Shown: positions 1 to 8,097 of the stretch, piece by piece
How positions within the stretch are numbered: position 1 is the first letter of the stretch
How the letters are laid out: each line of letters begins with the position of its first letter
Source of the DNA: Planctomycetaceae bacterium
GTDB lineage: Bacteria > Planctomycetota > UBA1135 > GCA-002686595
Direction: 5' to 3'
DNA: 64,000 nucleotides
NCBI GenBank assembly: GCA_016125265.1
Contig: WGMC01000026.1
Coordinates: 51,524 to 115,523 of the forward strand
The notes under the pieces: generated by a model
The model's input: only the letters and a program-made list of their open reading frames with translations
What the model was told of the DNA's origin: nothing
The model's database searches: none
Made by a program: the position numbers and the translations under genes

Positions 1-108
1 TCGAGTCCGAAGAGCATGACGAGCCAGAACATCCACGCCCTGTCCTTCGACGCGGATGACCACGGCTTTGCCATCGGGCAACAGTTCGTGATTCTGGAAT
101 ACAACTGA
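1..108 (+). CDS. C-terminal fragment of a possible BNR/YCF48-like repeat protein
   Basis: An open frame enters from the left edge and stops at TGA 106-108, giving the last 35 residues of a larger protein. The tail contains ALSFDADDHGFAIGQQ, which resembles the last blade of BNR or Ycf48-like beta-propellers (pattern: F-x-D-x-x-x-G-F/W-A-x-G). That assignment rests on a short motif only. The gene is followed by about 60 bases and then the convergent end of a lipoprotein gene. Function and true start lie outside the window. Confidence 0.45.
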   Translation, partial: SSPKSMTSQNIHALSFDADDHGFAIGQQFVILEYN

Positions 109-168
109 ACGCGATCGGACCCGCGCGCGCGTCGAGCGGCGCGTGGGCCTCGACTCGGGTCCGCCGGG

Positions 169-744
169 TCAGGGCGTGATCGCGGAGACGCGGCCGTCGG
201 CGTCGAACTCGAAGCGGCGGGTGGGGAACTTGGCGGTTTGGTAGGTCAGGTCCCGCGCTTCGAGGTTCGGCGACTTGGTCGCCGGGGGGTAGCCGATGGC
301 GAGGAACAGGGCCGGGCGCGAGATGCCCACTTCCCCGCGGCCGGCGGCGATGGCGTCGCGCTCGGCCTGGGTGAGGTCGGCGGGCAGTTCCACCGGCGTG
401 TCCGAGAACTGACGGTCGAGCCACGCGTCGAGGGACATCATGTGGTGGCGCTCGACGAAGACGAGGGTGTAGGCGGTGCCCGACTCGTCGGTCATCGTCA
501 TGCGGCCGCGGCGGGCGGGGCCCAGTTCGAGGCGCGTCCCCACCGGGATCAACTTCGGCGCCTCGATGAAGTTCGTGCTGACCACTTCCCACGTTGCGCC
601 CCGGCCCGGGCTGGCGCGAAGGTTGGTGGCCGCGTAGACGACACGGGTGGTCTCGGGCCCACCGCCGGCGTTGGAGCGGCAACTCGCGGTCGAAAGCACG
701 AGGGCAGAGAGGGCCAGAACGAGGGCGAGGAAGGGCGTCTTCAT
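169..744 (-). CDS. Predicted lipoprotein, unknown function (191 aa)
   Basis: The ATG at 744 is chosen because it opens directly onto a lipoprotein signal: a short basic start, a hydrophobic stretch rich in Leu/Ala/Val, and a lipobox ending STASC near residue 22. An upstream in-frame extension to 1002 has no such logic and overlaps the next gene. The mature part has a segment VVYAATNLRASPGRG that loosely recalls a small SH3-like domain, and a C-terminal half with no recognised motif. It probably sits on the outer face of a membrane. It is divergent from the membrane protein starting at 921. Confidence 0.6.
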   Translation of the reverse strand: MKTPFLALVLALSALVLSTASCRSNAGGGPETTRVVYAATNLRASPGRGATWEVVSTNFIEAPKLIPVGTRLELGPARRGRMTMTDESGTAYTLVFVERHHMMSLDAWLDRQFSDTPVELPADLTQAERDAIAAGRGEVGISRPALFLAIGYPPATKSPNLEARDLTYQTAKFPTRRFEFDADGRVSAITP

Positions 745-920
745 GGTTGGGGCTGGGTACGTGTTCCGTCCGAAGGGACGCCGATCCTTCGCACCGACCG
801 GGTCCTTGTCAACCGTCCCGGAACCTGAGTTCGCAAGGCGGCAGGGACACAGCGCAGCGGGTACCTTTACGGGCCCCGTTCCGCGGCCCCCTCCGACCCC
901 TGCGGAAAGCACCCCCTCGA

Positions 921-2564
921 ATGCCGCCCAGGTCCGATTCGCACCGCCTGCCCTGGTGTGCACTCGCGGTATCGGCGCTGTGTGCGCTGACCGCGGCGGC
1001 AAAGCTCTACGTGCAGGCGCCCATGACCGACGTGGCGCACGGGGACTCGTCGTTCTACCTGACGCTTGCGCGCAACCTCGCGGCGGGCCGCGGCTTCGTC
1101 GTCGACTACATCCCGGATTTCCTCGGGAACCCCAAGGGCCTGCCCCACCCGGCGACCAGCTTCTGGATGCCCTTGGTGTCGGTCTACCTGGCGGCGGTCA
1201 TGGAGCTCTTCGGCACGGCCTACACCACGGCCCTGCGCGCCATGATCGCGATCACGTCGCTGGCGCCGGCGCTGGCGTTCGCGGTGGGGCGCGAAGCGTT
1301 CGGGAAGGCTCGGTACGGGCTGCTCGGTGCGCTCCTGATGGCCGTGTTCGACGGCGTGCTGACCGCCGCGTGCCAGCCCCAGACCCACGGTTTTTCGCTG
1401 CTGATCGGAGGTTCGTGGTTCTACGCGATGCTGCGGGGGCAACGCGATCCGCGCTGGTTCTACGCCCTGGGACCGCTCATGGGCCTCGCGCACTGGAACC
1501 GCAGCGACGGCATCTTCTTCTGGGTTGCCCTGGTGCTCTGGTGGTTGCTGTCGCCGGGGCGACGTTTTCCGCTGCGCACCTTCTTGGGCATCGCGGCGGG
1601 TTACGCGGTGGTCATGGCGCCACTTTGGTGGATCAACATGGGAGCCATCGGCCGCCCCATGCCGTCGGGCTCCTCGCGCGCGGCGCACTTGGTCCTGTAC
1701 GAGGACCTCTACCGCCTGCCGGAGAACCTGACCCTGGCTTCGTTCGTCGAGCGCGAACCGGAAGAGATCGTCGACTCGCGGATGCGCGCGCTCGCGTCGA
1801 ACGCGCGGTCGGTGGTGACCGGACCCGCGGTCGGTTACCTGCGCAAGTGGAAGCTCAGCGATCTGGAGGACCACCACTGGCCCTGGATTGGCCTCGCGTT
1901 CCTGGGTTGGATCGCGTTGCTGCGCCGGCGGTTCCTCATCTACTGGGTCTATCTGGGGACGCTGTTCGGTGTGTACACGCTGGTGCTCGCCGAAACCGGA
2001 ACCGCTTCCGTGCGCTGCACGCTGTACGCCACGTACCCGCTCCTGCTCGGCGCGGGCGGCTACGGCGGCGAGCGTCTTCTGTCGCGTGTCTTCGGCGAAC
2101 GCTGGTCCGCGTGGGTGCTGGCCGCGGGGATCGCGGTGCTCGGTTCGGTGGGCGTCCTGGCGCTGCGCGACTGGGTGGATCGCGGGGTGGTGTGGGTCCA
2201 GGACCAAAAGGCGAGCCATCTGGCCGTCAAGGAGCGTTTCGCCGAGCGCCACGGCCTGCTGGAGCTTCCGCTGATGGCGCTCGACACCCACCACTTCCAC
2301 GTGAACACTGGGCTGCACCTCGTGCGCATCCCCAACGAGCCGGTCAACGTCGTGCACCGGGTGGCGACGGAACTCGGGGTCGACCATTTGCTCTTGCGGG
2401 GCGCGGCCGAATCGCTGCCGCCCGGGTTTGCGTACCACACGATCCCGAAGGCGCCGTGGCTGTTCCGCGAGATCGACCGCGAGGAAATCGGCGGCGAGTT
2501 GTACCGCCTGTACGAGCGCGTGCCGCTCCCCGCCAAACCGGGGACGGCGGCGCCGGCCGACTGA
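921..2564 (+). CDS. Polytopic membrane protein, GT-C glycosyltransferase-like (547 aa)
   Basis: The protein has about ten hydrophobic segments and an early loop with TDVAHGDSSFYLTLARNL. That is the position and style of the acidic first-loop motif in GT39/GT83-type glycosyltransferases, which use lipid-linked sugar donors on the outer membrane face. A soluble C-terminal part of about 100 residues follows the last helix. The ATG at 921 is preceded by a possible -10 box TACCTT at 862-867; the longer in-frame reading back to 594 runs over the antisense lipoprotein gene and is unlikely. Substrate unknown. It could instead be an unassigned DUF-type membrane protein with the same fold. Confidence 0.65.
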   Translation: MPPRSDSHRLPWCALAVSALCALTAAAKLYVQAPMTDVAHGDSSFYLTLARNLAAGRGFVVDYIPDFLGNPKGLPHPATSFWMPLVSVYLAAVMELFGTAYTTALRAMIAITSLAPALAFAVGREAFGKARYGLLGALLMAVFDGVLTAACQPQTHGFSLLIGGSWFYAMLRGQRDPRWFYALGPLMGLAHWNRSDGIFFWVALVLWWLLSPGRRFPLRTFLGIAAGYAVVMAPLWWINMGAIGRPMPSGSSRAAHLVLYEDLYRLPENLTLASFVEREPEEIVDSRMRALASNARSVVTGPAVGYLRKWKLSDLEDHHWPWIGLAFLGWIALLRRRFLIYWVYLGTLFGVYTLVLAETGTASVRCTLYATYPLLLGAGGYGGERLLSRVFGERWSAWVLAAGIAVLGSVGVLALRDWVDRGVVWVQDQKASHLAVKERFAERHGLLELPLMALDTHHFHVNTGLHLVRIPNEPVNVVHRVATELGVDHLLLRGAAESLPPGFAYHTIPKAPWLFREIDREEIGGELYRLYERVPLPAKPGTAAPAD

Positions 2565-2589
2565 CGCCACCGCCCGCGGAGGTGCGTGC

Positions 2590-5322
2590 CTAGGGCGCGT
2601 CCGCGACGGCCGCGCGGGCCGCGGCGACACGCTCGAGGTCGAGGTCGTAGAGCGCCAGGTATCCCAGCTCGGCCGCGGACAGCCGGTTCGCGTCGCGCAG
2701 TTCGGCGACGACCCGCTGGGCGTTGGTGTACGCGTCCCGGGCCGCGTCGAGGTGCGCGATGCGCTGGGCGGCGGTGACGCTGGGCAGCTTTGCTTCGGCT
2801 TCGGCGGCCATGCCGCGCCCCCACTCCAGCGCCGCGAAGTGCCGCGGCGGCCATGCGAGGTGCGGCAAACGCGCGTGCCAGGCCGCGGTCTCGCGGCGGT
2901 AGGCCTCGAAGCGCTGGCGCGCGGCGGTCGGATCGTTCCGCGCCATGCATAGCTCCGCCAGCCCCACGTAGGCCGTGGTGATCAGGTTGCCTGCGCGCGG
3001 CTCGCCACGCGCCAGGGCGGCTTCGGGAGCGAGCAACGACAGGCCTTCGTCGAAGGCCGCTTCGACCCCCTCCGCCCGGCCGAGGCGGCGCTCCGCTTCG
3101 GCGCGGCCCACCAGGCATTCCGCCAGGTCGAAACGCACGTCCTCGTCGGCCGCGAGCGCCGCGTGGCTCTGGCGCAGGAATGGTTCGGCTTCGCGGTAGC
3201 GCTGGATCGCGAGGTCCGGATCCCCGAGGCCGGCAGCGAGCCTGGCGCCGAGCAACAGCGCCCATTCGAGCGTGCGCCGCACGAGCAGGTTGCCGCGGTC
3301 GGAGCGCACCAGTTCGCGCACTTCGGCGAGGGCCCCATCGAACTCCGCCTCCGCGCCCGCTTCGCCGGCCAAGGCGCGCACGCGTGCGTGTTCGAGGCGG
3401 ATCTCGAGGCGCTGGCGGTGCAACTTCGTGTGTTCGGGTGTCGCTGCGATGCCGCGGTCGGCGAGCGCGAGGGCCGCCGTCCAAAGTTCGAGCGCCTGCG
3501 ATTCCCTGCCCAACTCCGTCAACGCAAACGCCTGTTGGTTCATGGCGTGCAGCGCGTCGGACACCGCCGTCGAGTCCCCCTCGACTGCCAGCGCGTCGAG
3601 TTGCTGGCGCGCGAGATCCAAGCGCGCGAGGCCCTCGGGCACATTGCCGCCGTCCAGCAGGAGACGCGCCCACTGCAGGTGCAACACGGCGCCGTTGCGC
3701 GCGAGATCGCGCTGGCGCCCCGCGTCCCCGGGCAGCAACCGCGCGAGCCCCTCGGCAATGGCTTCGTCCGCGCGCGTGTAGGCAAGGCGTGCGCCCGCGC
3801 GGTCGCCACGGGCGCGCAGGAGGTCGCCGGCTTGGCGCGCGGCGCGGCCCAAACGCTCGAAGGATGCCGCACTTGGCTCCGCCTCCGCCCACCGTTCGGC
3901 CATGGCGAGCGCGCGCTCCGTATCGCCGAGCGCGCCGTCGAGATCGCCCGTGTTCCCCAGGCTGCGTGCGCCGCGCACCTCGCCGAGGCGCAGCGTCGTG
4001 TCGATCCAATCGGCGGCGAGCGCCGCGTTCTCGGCCGCATCTGGACGCAACTCGTCGAGGTGCGAAGTGGCGCGCTCGATCAGATAGGCGCGCACCGGAA
4101 CGGCCCCGGGCAACGCGGCGATACGGTCGTGCACACCGAACACAAGTTCCGATACGAGGCCGCGCACTTGCGTGAAACGCCGCGAGAGCTCCGCGTTCGC
4201 AGCTTCGGCGCGGCTGCGCTCCGCACTCTCCGCGCGCCAGAGATGTGTCGTCGCGACAAGCGCGCCGAAGACGGTCGCCACGAGCGCGGACGATGCAAAC
4301 GCCGCCGCGGGATTGCGCCGCGCGAAGAGCCACAGTCGGTGGCGCATCCCTGGTTGCCGGGATTCGACGGGCAGGTGCGCCAACCAGCGCTCCAGCTCCG
4401 CCGCGAAGGCAGGGGCGCCGGGCAAACGGCGTTCGGGGTCCTCGACGGTGGCGCGGGTCAGCACCGCGTCCAAGTCCCGGTCCATCGGGGTCAAAACGGG
4501 TGCCAACAACTCGCGCGCGAGCAAACCGAGCGAGTACACGTCCGCCGCGGTCGACGCCGGTTCTCCGCGCAGTTGTTCCGGCGCCGCGTAGCGCGGAGTG
4601 GCCAGGTAGGAGCCCGTTCCGCCGCGCGGTTCGCCCAGGACCGAGGCGATTCCGAAGTCGACGAGCACGATGCGGCCATCGGGACGCACAAGCACGTTCG
4701 AAGGTTTGAGGTCGCGGTGCACGATGCGCGCGCGGTGGGCGGCGGCGAGCACCTTCGCGACCTCCGCGAGCAGCACGACACGCGCGCGCGCGTCCAGACC
4801 GCGCTCCAGCGCGTGTTGGTCGATCGAGCTGCCCTCGACGTACTCCATGGCGAACCAAGGGCGCCCCGGTTCGCTCCAGCCGCCGTCGACGAGGCGCGCG
4901 ACACCGGGGTGCTCGAAACCGGCCAGAAGGGCGCGTTCGCGCTCGAATCGGGCAAAGGACGCGGAGCCGGAGATCTCGGCCCGCGGCGCCTTGATGGCCA
5001 CACGCTGTTCGTAGGCACCGTCGCTGCGCTCGGCGAGCCACACGTCGCCCATGCCTCCGCGGCCGAGGGGCGAGAGCAGGCGCCAGGGGCCCACGACGAG
5101 GCCGACTTCGAAGAAGGCGACGGGCTCGGAAAGAGTGAACTCGATCAGGGGCTCGAGGCGCGGGTCCGCGCGGCGCTCGCTCGCCAACAACGCGAGGAGT
5201 TCCGCTTCGAGCGCGCGGTCCCCTTCTGCGGCTTCCCGCACAAACGCCTCGCGCTGGGTTTCGGGAAGCTCCAGGGCTCTTCCGAGGAGCTTGCGCAGCC
5301 GGCGCAGTTGGTCCGTATTCAC
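2590..5322 (-). CDS. Ser/Thr protein kinase with membrane anchor and TPR-like C-terminal region (910 aa)
   Basis: A Hanks-type kinase domain spans about residues 78-320: glycine loop LGRGGMG, VAIK lysine 111, HRDLKPSN with Asp204, and DFG at 222-224, so all catalytic residues are present. A single membrane helix lies near residues 338-360. About 540 residues of Ala/Leu/Arg-rich helical repeats follow, fitting TPR units on the far side of the membrane. The GTG start at 5322 is chosen because it gives a GTGA overlap with the ECF sigma gene upstream, the usual coupled arrangement for planctomycete sigma-kinase pairs. The inferred job is a receptor kinase whose C-terminal repeats sense or scaffold partners. 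It lacks the FGE-like domain of the other two kinases here. Confidence 0.9.
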   Translation of the reverse strand: MNTDQLRRLRKLLGRALELPETQREAFVREAAEGDRALEAELLALLASERRADPRLEPLIEFTLSEPVAFFEVGLVVGPWRLLSPLGRGGMGDVWLAERSDGAYEQRVAIKAPRAEISGSASFARFERERALLAGFEHPGVARLVDGGWSEPGRPWFAMEYVEGSSIDQHALERGLDARARVVLLAEVAKVLAAAHRARIVHRDLKPSNVLVRPDGRIVLVDFGIASVLGEPRGGTGSYLATPRYAAPEQLRGEPASTAADVYSLGLLARELLAPVLTPMDRDLDAVLTRATVEDPERRLPGAPAFAAELERWLAHLPVESRQPGMRHRLWLFARRNPAAAFASSALVATVFGALVATTHLWRAESAERSRAEAANAELSRRFTQVRGLVSELVFGVHDRIAALPGAVPVRAYLIERATSHLDELRPDAAENAALAADWIDTTLRLGEVRGARSLGNTGDLDGALGDTERALAMAERWAEAEPSAASFERLGRAARQAGDLLRARGDRAGARLAYTRADEAIAEGLARLLPGDAGRQRDLARNGAVLHLQWARLLLDGGNVPEGLARLDLARQQLDALAVEGDSTAVSDALHAMNQQAFALTELGRESQALELWTAALALADRGIAATPEHTKLHRQRLEIRLEHARVRALAGEAGAEAEFDGALAEVRELVRSDRGNLLVRRTLEWALLLGARLAAGLGDPDLAIQRYREAEPFLRQSHAALAADEDVRFDLAECLVGRAEAERRLGRAEGVEAAFDEGLSLLAPEAALARGEPRAGNLITTAYVGLAELCMARNDPTAARQRFEAYRRETAAWHARLPHLAWPPRHFAALEWGRGMAAEAEAKLPSVTAAQRIAHLDAARDAYTNAQRVVAELRDANRLSAAELGYLALYDLDLERVAAARAAVADAP

Positions 5323-5921
5323 GGGTTCTCCTGCGCGCCGTCGCCGTCCAGGGCGCGACGCAAGAGAGCCCGCGCCACGCGCCAATCGCGCTCCACGCTG
5401 GCGGTCGAACGGCCGAGCACGGACGCGGTTTCCGCGATCGAAAGCCCGGCGAAAAAGCGCAGCTCCACGAGGCGCGCCAGGTCCTCGTCGGCCGCTTCGA
5501 GTTGTTGCAAGGCATCGTCCAACGCAACCAGATCCAACTGGCGCGCTTCGACGACCACGAGCCAATCTTCGAGGGGTTGGCGCTGGCCCTGGCCCCCTTC
5601 GCGTTTGCGCCGCCCGCGCGCGCGAGCGTGGTCGATCAACACACGCCGCATGGCCCGTGCGGCCGCGCGCAGGAAGTGCCCGCGTCCTTCGAAGGCCGCG
5701 GGGCCGCCGCCAAAGAGGCGCACCCAGGCCTCGTGCACGAGGGCTGTGGGTTCAAGCGTGTGGGCCGCCCGCTCGCGCCCCATGGCACCCGCGGCGGAGC
5801 GGCGGAGTTCGCCGTAGACCAGCTCCAAGAGCTCGGCTTCCGCGGAGGTGTCGCCTAGGGCAAGCCGCCCCAGGCAACGGGTCACATCGCCAACTTCAGG
5901 CCCCTGGGGCAGCGGTTCCAT
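5319..5921 (-). CDS. ECF sigma factor, TIGR02999-like (200 aa)
   Basis: This is an extracytoplasmic-function sigma-70 factor. Region 2 carries HTLEPTALVHEAWVRLFG and FLRAAARAMRRVLIDHAR, characteristic of the planctomycete-rich TIGR02999/Sigma70_ECF group. Region 4 has VELRFFAGLSIAETASVLG followed by the helix-turn-helix STASVERDW. The start at 5921 gives about 20 residues before region 2; a second in-frame ATG lies 15 bases upstream. Its stop overlaps the GTG of the kinase gene (GTGA), so the two should be translated together. No anti-sigma factor is nearby, so the kinase may control its activity; that is inference. Confidence 0.9.
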   Translation of the reverse strand: MEPLPQGPEVGDVTRCLGRLALGDTSAEAELLELVYGELRRSAAGAMGRERAAHTLEPTALVHEAWVRLFGGGPAAFEGRGHFLRAAARAMRRVLIDHARARGRRKREGGQGQRQPLEDWLVVVEARQLDLVALDDALQQLEAADEDLARLVELRFFAGLSIAETASVLGRSTASVERDWRVARALLRRALDGDGAQENP

Positions 5922-6067
5922 CCGGACGCAGAGCATACGGGGGTGCGGCATTTGCCGCCGTACACCAGGGCGCCAGTCGGGAGAGCGGCCCATCAGGATT
6001 GCCCGGATGGTTACGCCGGGCGCGCGCTCCTTCTGGCCCGCCTTGCTCAGGGCCCCTTTGTGCGGTC

Positions 6068-6150
6068 TGTAGGGGCGCTGCCCCGTCCGCGCCCAAGGGA
6101 ACGACCCCTCGCCGAACGCCCCTGGACGCGGACAGGGCCGCGCCCCTACA
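6068..6150. repeat. Imperfect inverted repeat, 24-base arms
   Basis: The left arm 6068-6091 begins TGTAGGGGCGCTGCCCCGTC and the right arm 6127-6150 ends in GCGCCCCTACA. The arms pair at 22 of 24 positions across a 35-base spacer. It resembles a REP-type extragenic palindrome. A short match to the arm end (CGCGCCCCTACA) also occurs near 40530 inside another gene, hinting at a dispersed family. Confidence 0.6.
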
Positions 6151-6254
6151 AGGCGGGCTAGAAGTCCGCGCACCCGCCGGTTCAGACTCGCGGTTCGATC
6201 TGCACACATTCCTTAGCTGGGTGCGTGGCCCTCGTGATCGGTTAGGGCGCCGGG

Positions 6255-6260
6255 TAGCCT
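6255..6260 (+). promoter_or_regulatory. -10-like box TAGCCT, 6 bases before start codon
   Basis: TAGCCT fits TAnnnT and ends 6 bases before the GTG at 6267, so a transcript from it would begin at or next to the start codon. No Shine-Dalgarno could be carried. Part of a window-wide pattern. Confidence 0.45.
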
Positions 6261-6266
6261 TGTGCC

Positions 6267-6827
6267 GTGGACACCGCAGCACTGCGCGCCCGGGTCGATG
6301 GTTTGCAGGGAGAGGCGGACTCCCTGCGGCGCCGCCTCGTGGCCTTGGGCGCGCTGACCGAGCGCCTGAAGCCCCTCGGCCGCGTGCCGACTCTCGTGGG
6401 AGGTTCGGCGCTCGAACTCTACACCCAAGGCGGCTACGCCACGGCGGACGTGGACTTGGCGTTGGACCACGGACCCGAGGTGGACCGGGCGTTTTCCGAT
6501 TTGGGGTTCGAGAAGCGCGGTCGGTACTGGGTCCGGCTCGACTTGGGACTTTTGTTCGAGGCACCGGCACCAGAGGGCCTACCGGGAGAAACGGCGCCTC
6601 GTTGGGAGTTCAACGTCGACGGTCTGCGGGTGGTCGTGTTGGGTCTGGAGGACTTGTTGGTGGACCGCCTGCGTGCGTGGGTCCATTGGAAGAGCAGCGA
6701 GGACCGCCGCTGGGCCGAACGACTGGTGGGGCTGTACCGCGACCGTTTGGATTGGGCGTACTTGCATCGTGTGTTGGACAGCGAACCCAACGAACGCGCC
6801 GCATTGGCGCAGCTCGAGGCAATCTGA
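6267..6827 (+). CDS. Nucleotidyltransferase-fold protein (186 aa)
   Basis: After a 30-residue coiled N-terminus the sequence PTLVGGSALELYTQGG is followed by ATADVDLAL. This is the GGS...DxD signature of minimal nucleotidyltransferases such as AbiEii, MNT and DUF6036-type proteins. Later residues (LEDLLVDRLRAWVHWKSSED) match the helix that follows the fold in this superfamily. The start is GTG at 6267. It overlaps the next gene by one base (TGATG), so the pair is co-translated. In toxin-antitoxin systems such proteins modify a partner or tRNA; here the activity and target are inferred only. Confidence 0.7.
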   Translation: MDTAALRARVDGLQGEADSLRRRLVALGALTERLKPLGRVPTLVGGSALELYTQGGYATADVDLALDHGPEVDRAFSDLGFEKRGRYWVRLDLGLLFEAPAPEGLPGETAPRWEFNVDGLRVVVLGLEDLLVDRLRAWVHWKSSEDRRWAERLVGLYRDRLDWAYLHRVLDSEPNERAALAQLEAI

Positions 6828-7129
6828 TGCAGCGGCTCGACGACTTCTTGGCGTGGGTGAAGCAGCGCAAGGCCGAGGTGTGGGCGGAGATGCTCTCCGC
6901 CGAGCCGCCGCGGCGGTCGGGTGCGTTTGTGGGGCGGCGGCCGAGGGATCCGGAAAAAGAGGCACTGCTGCTCGAGATCGACCGCTATCGGGTCGAGCGC
7001 AGCGAGCTTCTGTCTGCGGCTCGCAAAGTGCCCGCACAAACGGCCGCGGAGGCCGACGAACGGACCGACGATCGGGTCGCCGATCAGGTCACACCGCGGC
7101 CGCCACCGGACGACGCCCCCCGGGTCTAG
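6827..7129 (+). CDS. Small hydrophilic partner of the nucleotidyltransferase (100 aa)
   Basis: The ATG at 6827 overlaps the upstream stop (TGATG). The product is charged and mostly helical in the first 70 residues (LDDFLAWVKQRKAEVWAEM), with a low-complexity Asp/Pro/Arg tail. No HEPN RxxxxH motif, DNA-binding motif or membrane segment is seen. Its position immediately after a nucleotidyltransferase gene suggests a dedicated partner, possibly an antitoxin-like or substrate protein, but no family is recognised. Confidence 0.55.
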   Translation: MQRLDDFLAWVKQRKAEVWAEMLSAEPPRRSGAFVGRRPRDPEKEALLLEIDRYRVERSELLSAARKVPAQTAAEADERTDDRVADQVTPRPPPDDAPRV

Positions 7130-7217
7130 GCGCCGGTAGGCGGCCAAATCCGTGCCCACCTGGCGCCCTCCCCCAGCGCGTGCCAAGATTCCAGGGAGTC
7201 CGACTCTACTCCCCACC

Positions 7218-8036
7218 ATGAGCACACTCCTGCGCACGGCCCTGGCCGCCCTCCTCACCCTCGCCCCGCTCACCGCCGCCGAGGCCCAGCAGACGCACAT
7301 CGTCCAGCTCTTTTCGTTGAGCTTCTCGCCGGACGACCTGACGATCCAGGAGGGCGACACGGTGCGTTGGAGTTGGGTCAACGGGTTCCACGACGTGAAG
7401 AGCGGCCAGAACTGGATTCCGGACGGCATCTTCAACTCGGGCTCGCCGGCCACCGCACCCAACACGTTCCAGGTGACGTTCGACGCTGCGTTCCTGCAGG
7501 CGAACCCGATGCCCGGCAACGTGTACGAGTACATGTGCCAGTTGCACACGCCGGTGATGAACGGAACGATCCGCGTGCAGTCGCCGGTGTTCCAGGGCGG
7601 TGTGTTGCCCTACGGCACGGCGCTGAGCGCGCCCGGCAGTTTGGCACTGCTGAACGGCGCGCCCAAGTTGGGGCAGAGCTTCACGGTCGGCGCGCGCAAC
7701 ACTGCGATTTCCAACTCGGCTCCGGCGTTGACCTTCCTCCTGGTCTCCAGCGACCACTGGGACTGGTGGCCGGTCGGCCAAGTGTTGCCGGGGTTCGGCT
7801 TGAACGGTTTCAGCGACGGCGAGCAGTTGATCTCCCTCAGCCCCCCGAATCCCCTGGCCGTGCTCGGGCCGGTGACGTGGGGCGGCGGCACCAGTCCCGC
7901 GGCGCCGTTCCCGCTCACGGTGCCCAACGTGCCGTCACTGGTCGGCGTCGGCATCTACTTGCAAGCCGCGCTGGTGGAGACGGCCGGCGGCAAGATCGGG
8001 CTCTCGAACGCGCTGCAAGTGGTGTTCGGCCAGTGA
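7218..8036 (+). CDS. Secreted cupredoxin (plastocyanin/azurin-like) with planctomycete-type C-terminal module (272 aa)
   Basis: A signal peptide (MSTLLRTALAALLTLAPL, cleavage near AEAQQ) leads into a cupredoxin fold at about residues 25-115. The type 1 copper ligands are visible: His in GFHDVKSG, then Cys, His and Met in MCQLHTPVM. It is probably an exported electron carrier or copper protein. Residues from about 120 to the end form a second beta-rich module ending LVGVGIYLQA...LSNALQVVF, shared with three other secreted proteins in the window (near 32969, 46962 and 55985). ATG 7218 is chosen for the signal peptide. Confidence 0.8.
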   Translation: MSTLLRTALAALLTLAPLTAAEAQQTHIVQLFSLSFSPDDLTIQEGDTVRWSWVNGFHDVKSGQNWIPDGIFNSGSPATAPNTFQVTFDAAFLQANPMPGNVYEYMCQLHTPVMNGTIRVQSPVFQGGVLPYGTALSAPGSLALLNGAPKLGQSFTVGARNTAISNSAPALTFLLVSSDHWDWWPVGQVLPGFGLNGFSDGEQLISLSPPNPLAVLGPVTWGGGTSPAAPFPLTVPNVPSLVGVGIYLQAALVETAGGKIGLSNALQVVFGQ

Positions 8037-8082
8037 GCCGCCCGTGATCGGCTCCGCCGTCGGTTCGGCGGCGGCCGTGCGT

Positions 8083-8088
8083 TAGACT
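8083..8088 (+). promoter_or_regulatory. -10-like box TAGACT, 9 bases before start codon
   Basis: TAGACT ends 9 bases upstream of the ATG at 8098. The short gap leaves room for only a 0-3 base leader. Confidence 0.45.
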
Positions 8089-8097
8089 GCGCCGCCC

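Larger units (their letters stand above)
5922..6266. other. Intergenic region with a long inverted repeat
   Basis: This 345-base gap separates the divergent sigma-factor and nucleotidyltransferase genes. It holds an inverted repeat with 24-base arms at 6068-6150 and the -10-like box of the next gene. No ORF here has coding character. Confidence 0.6.
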
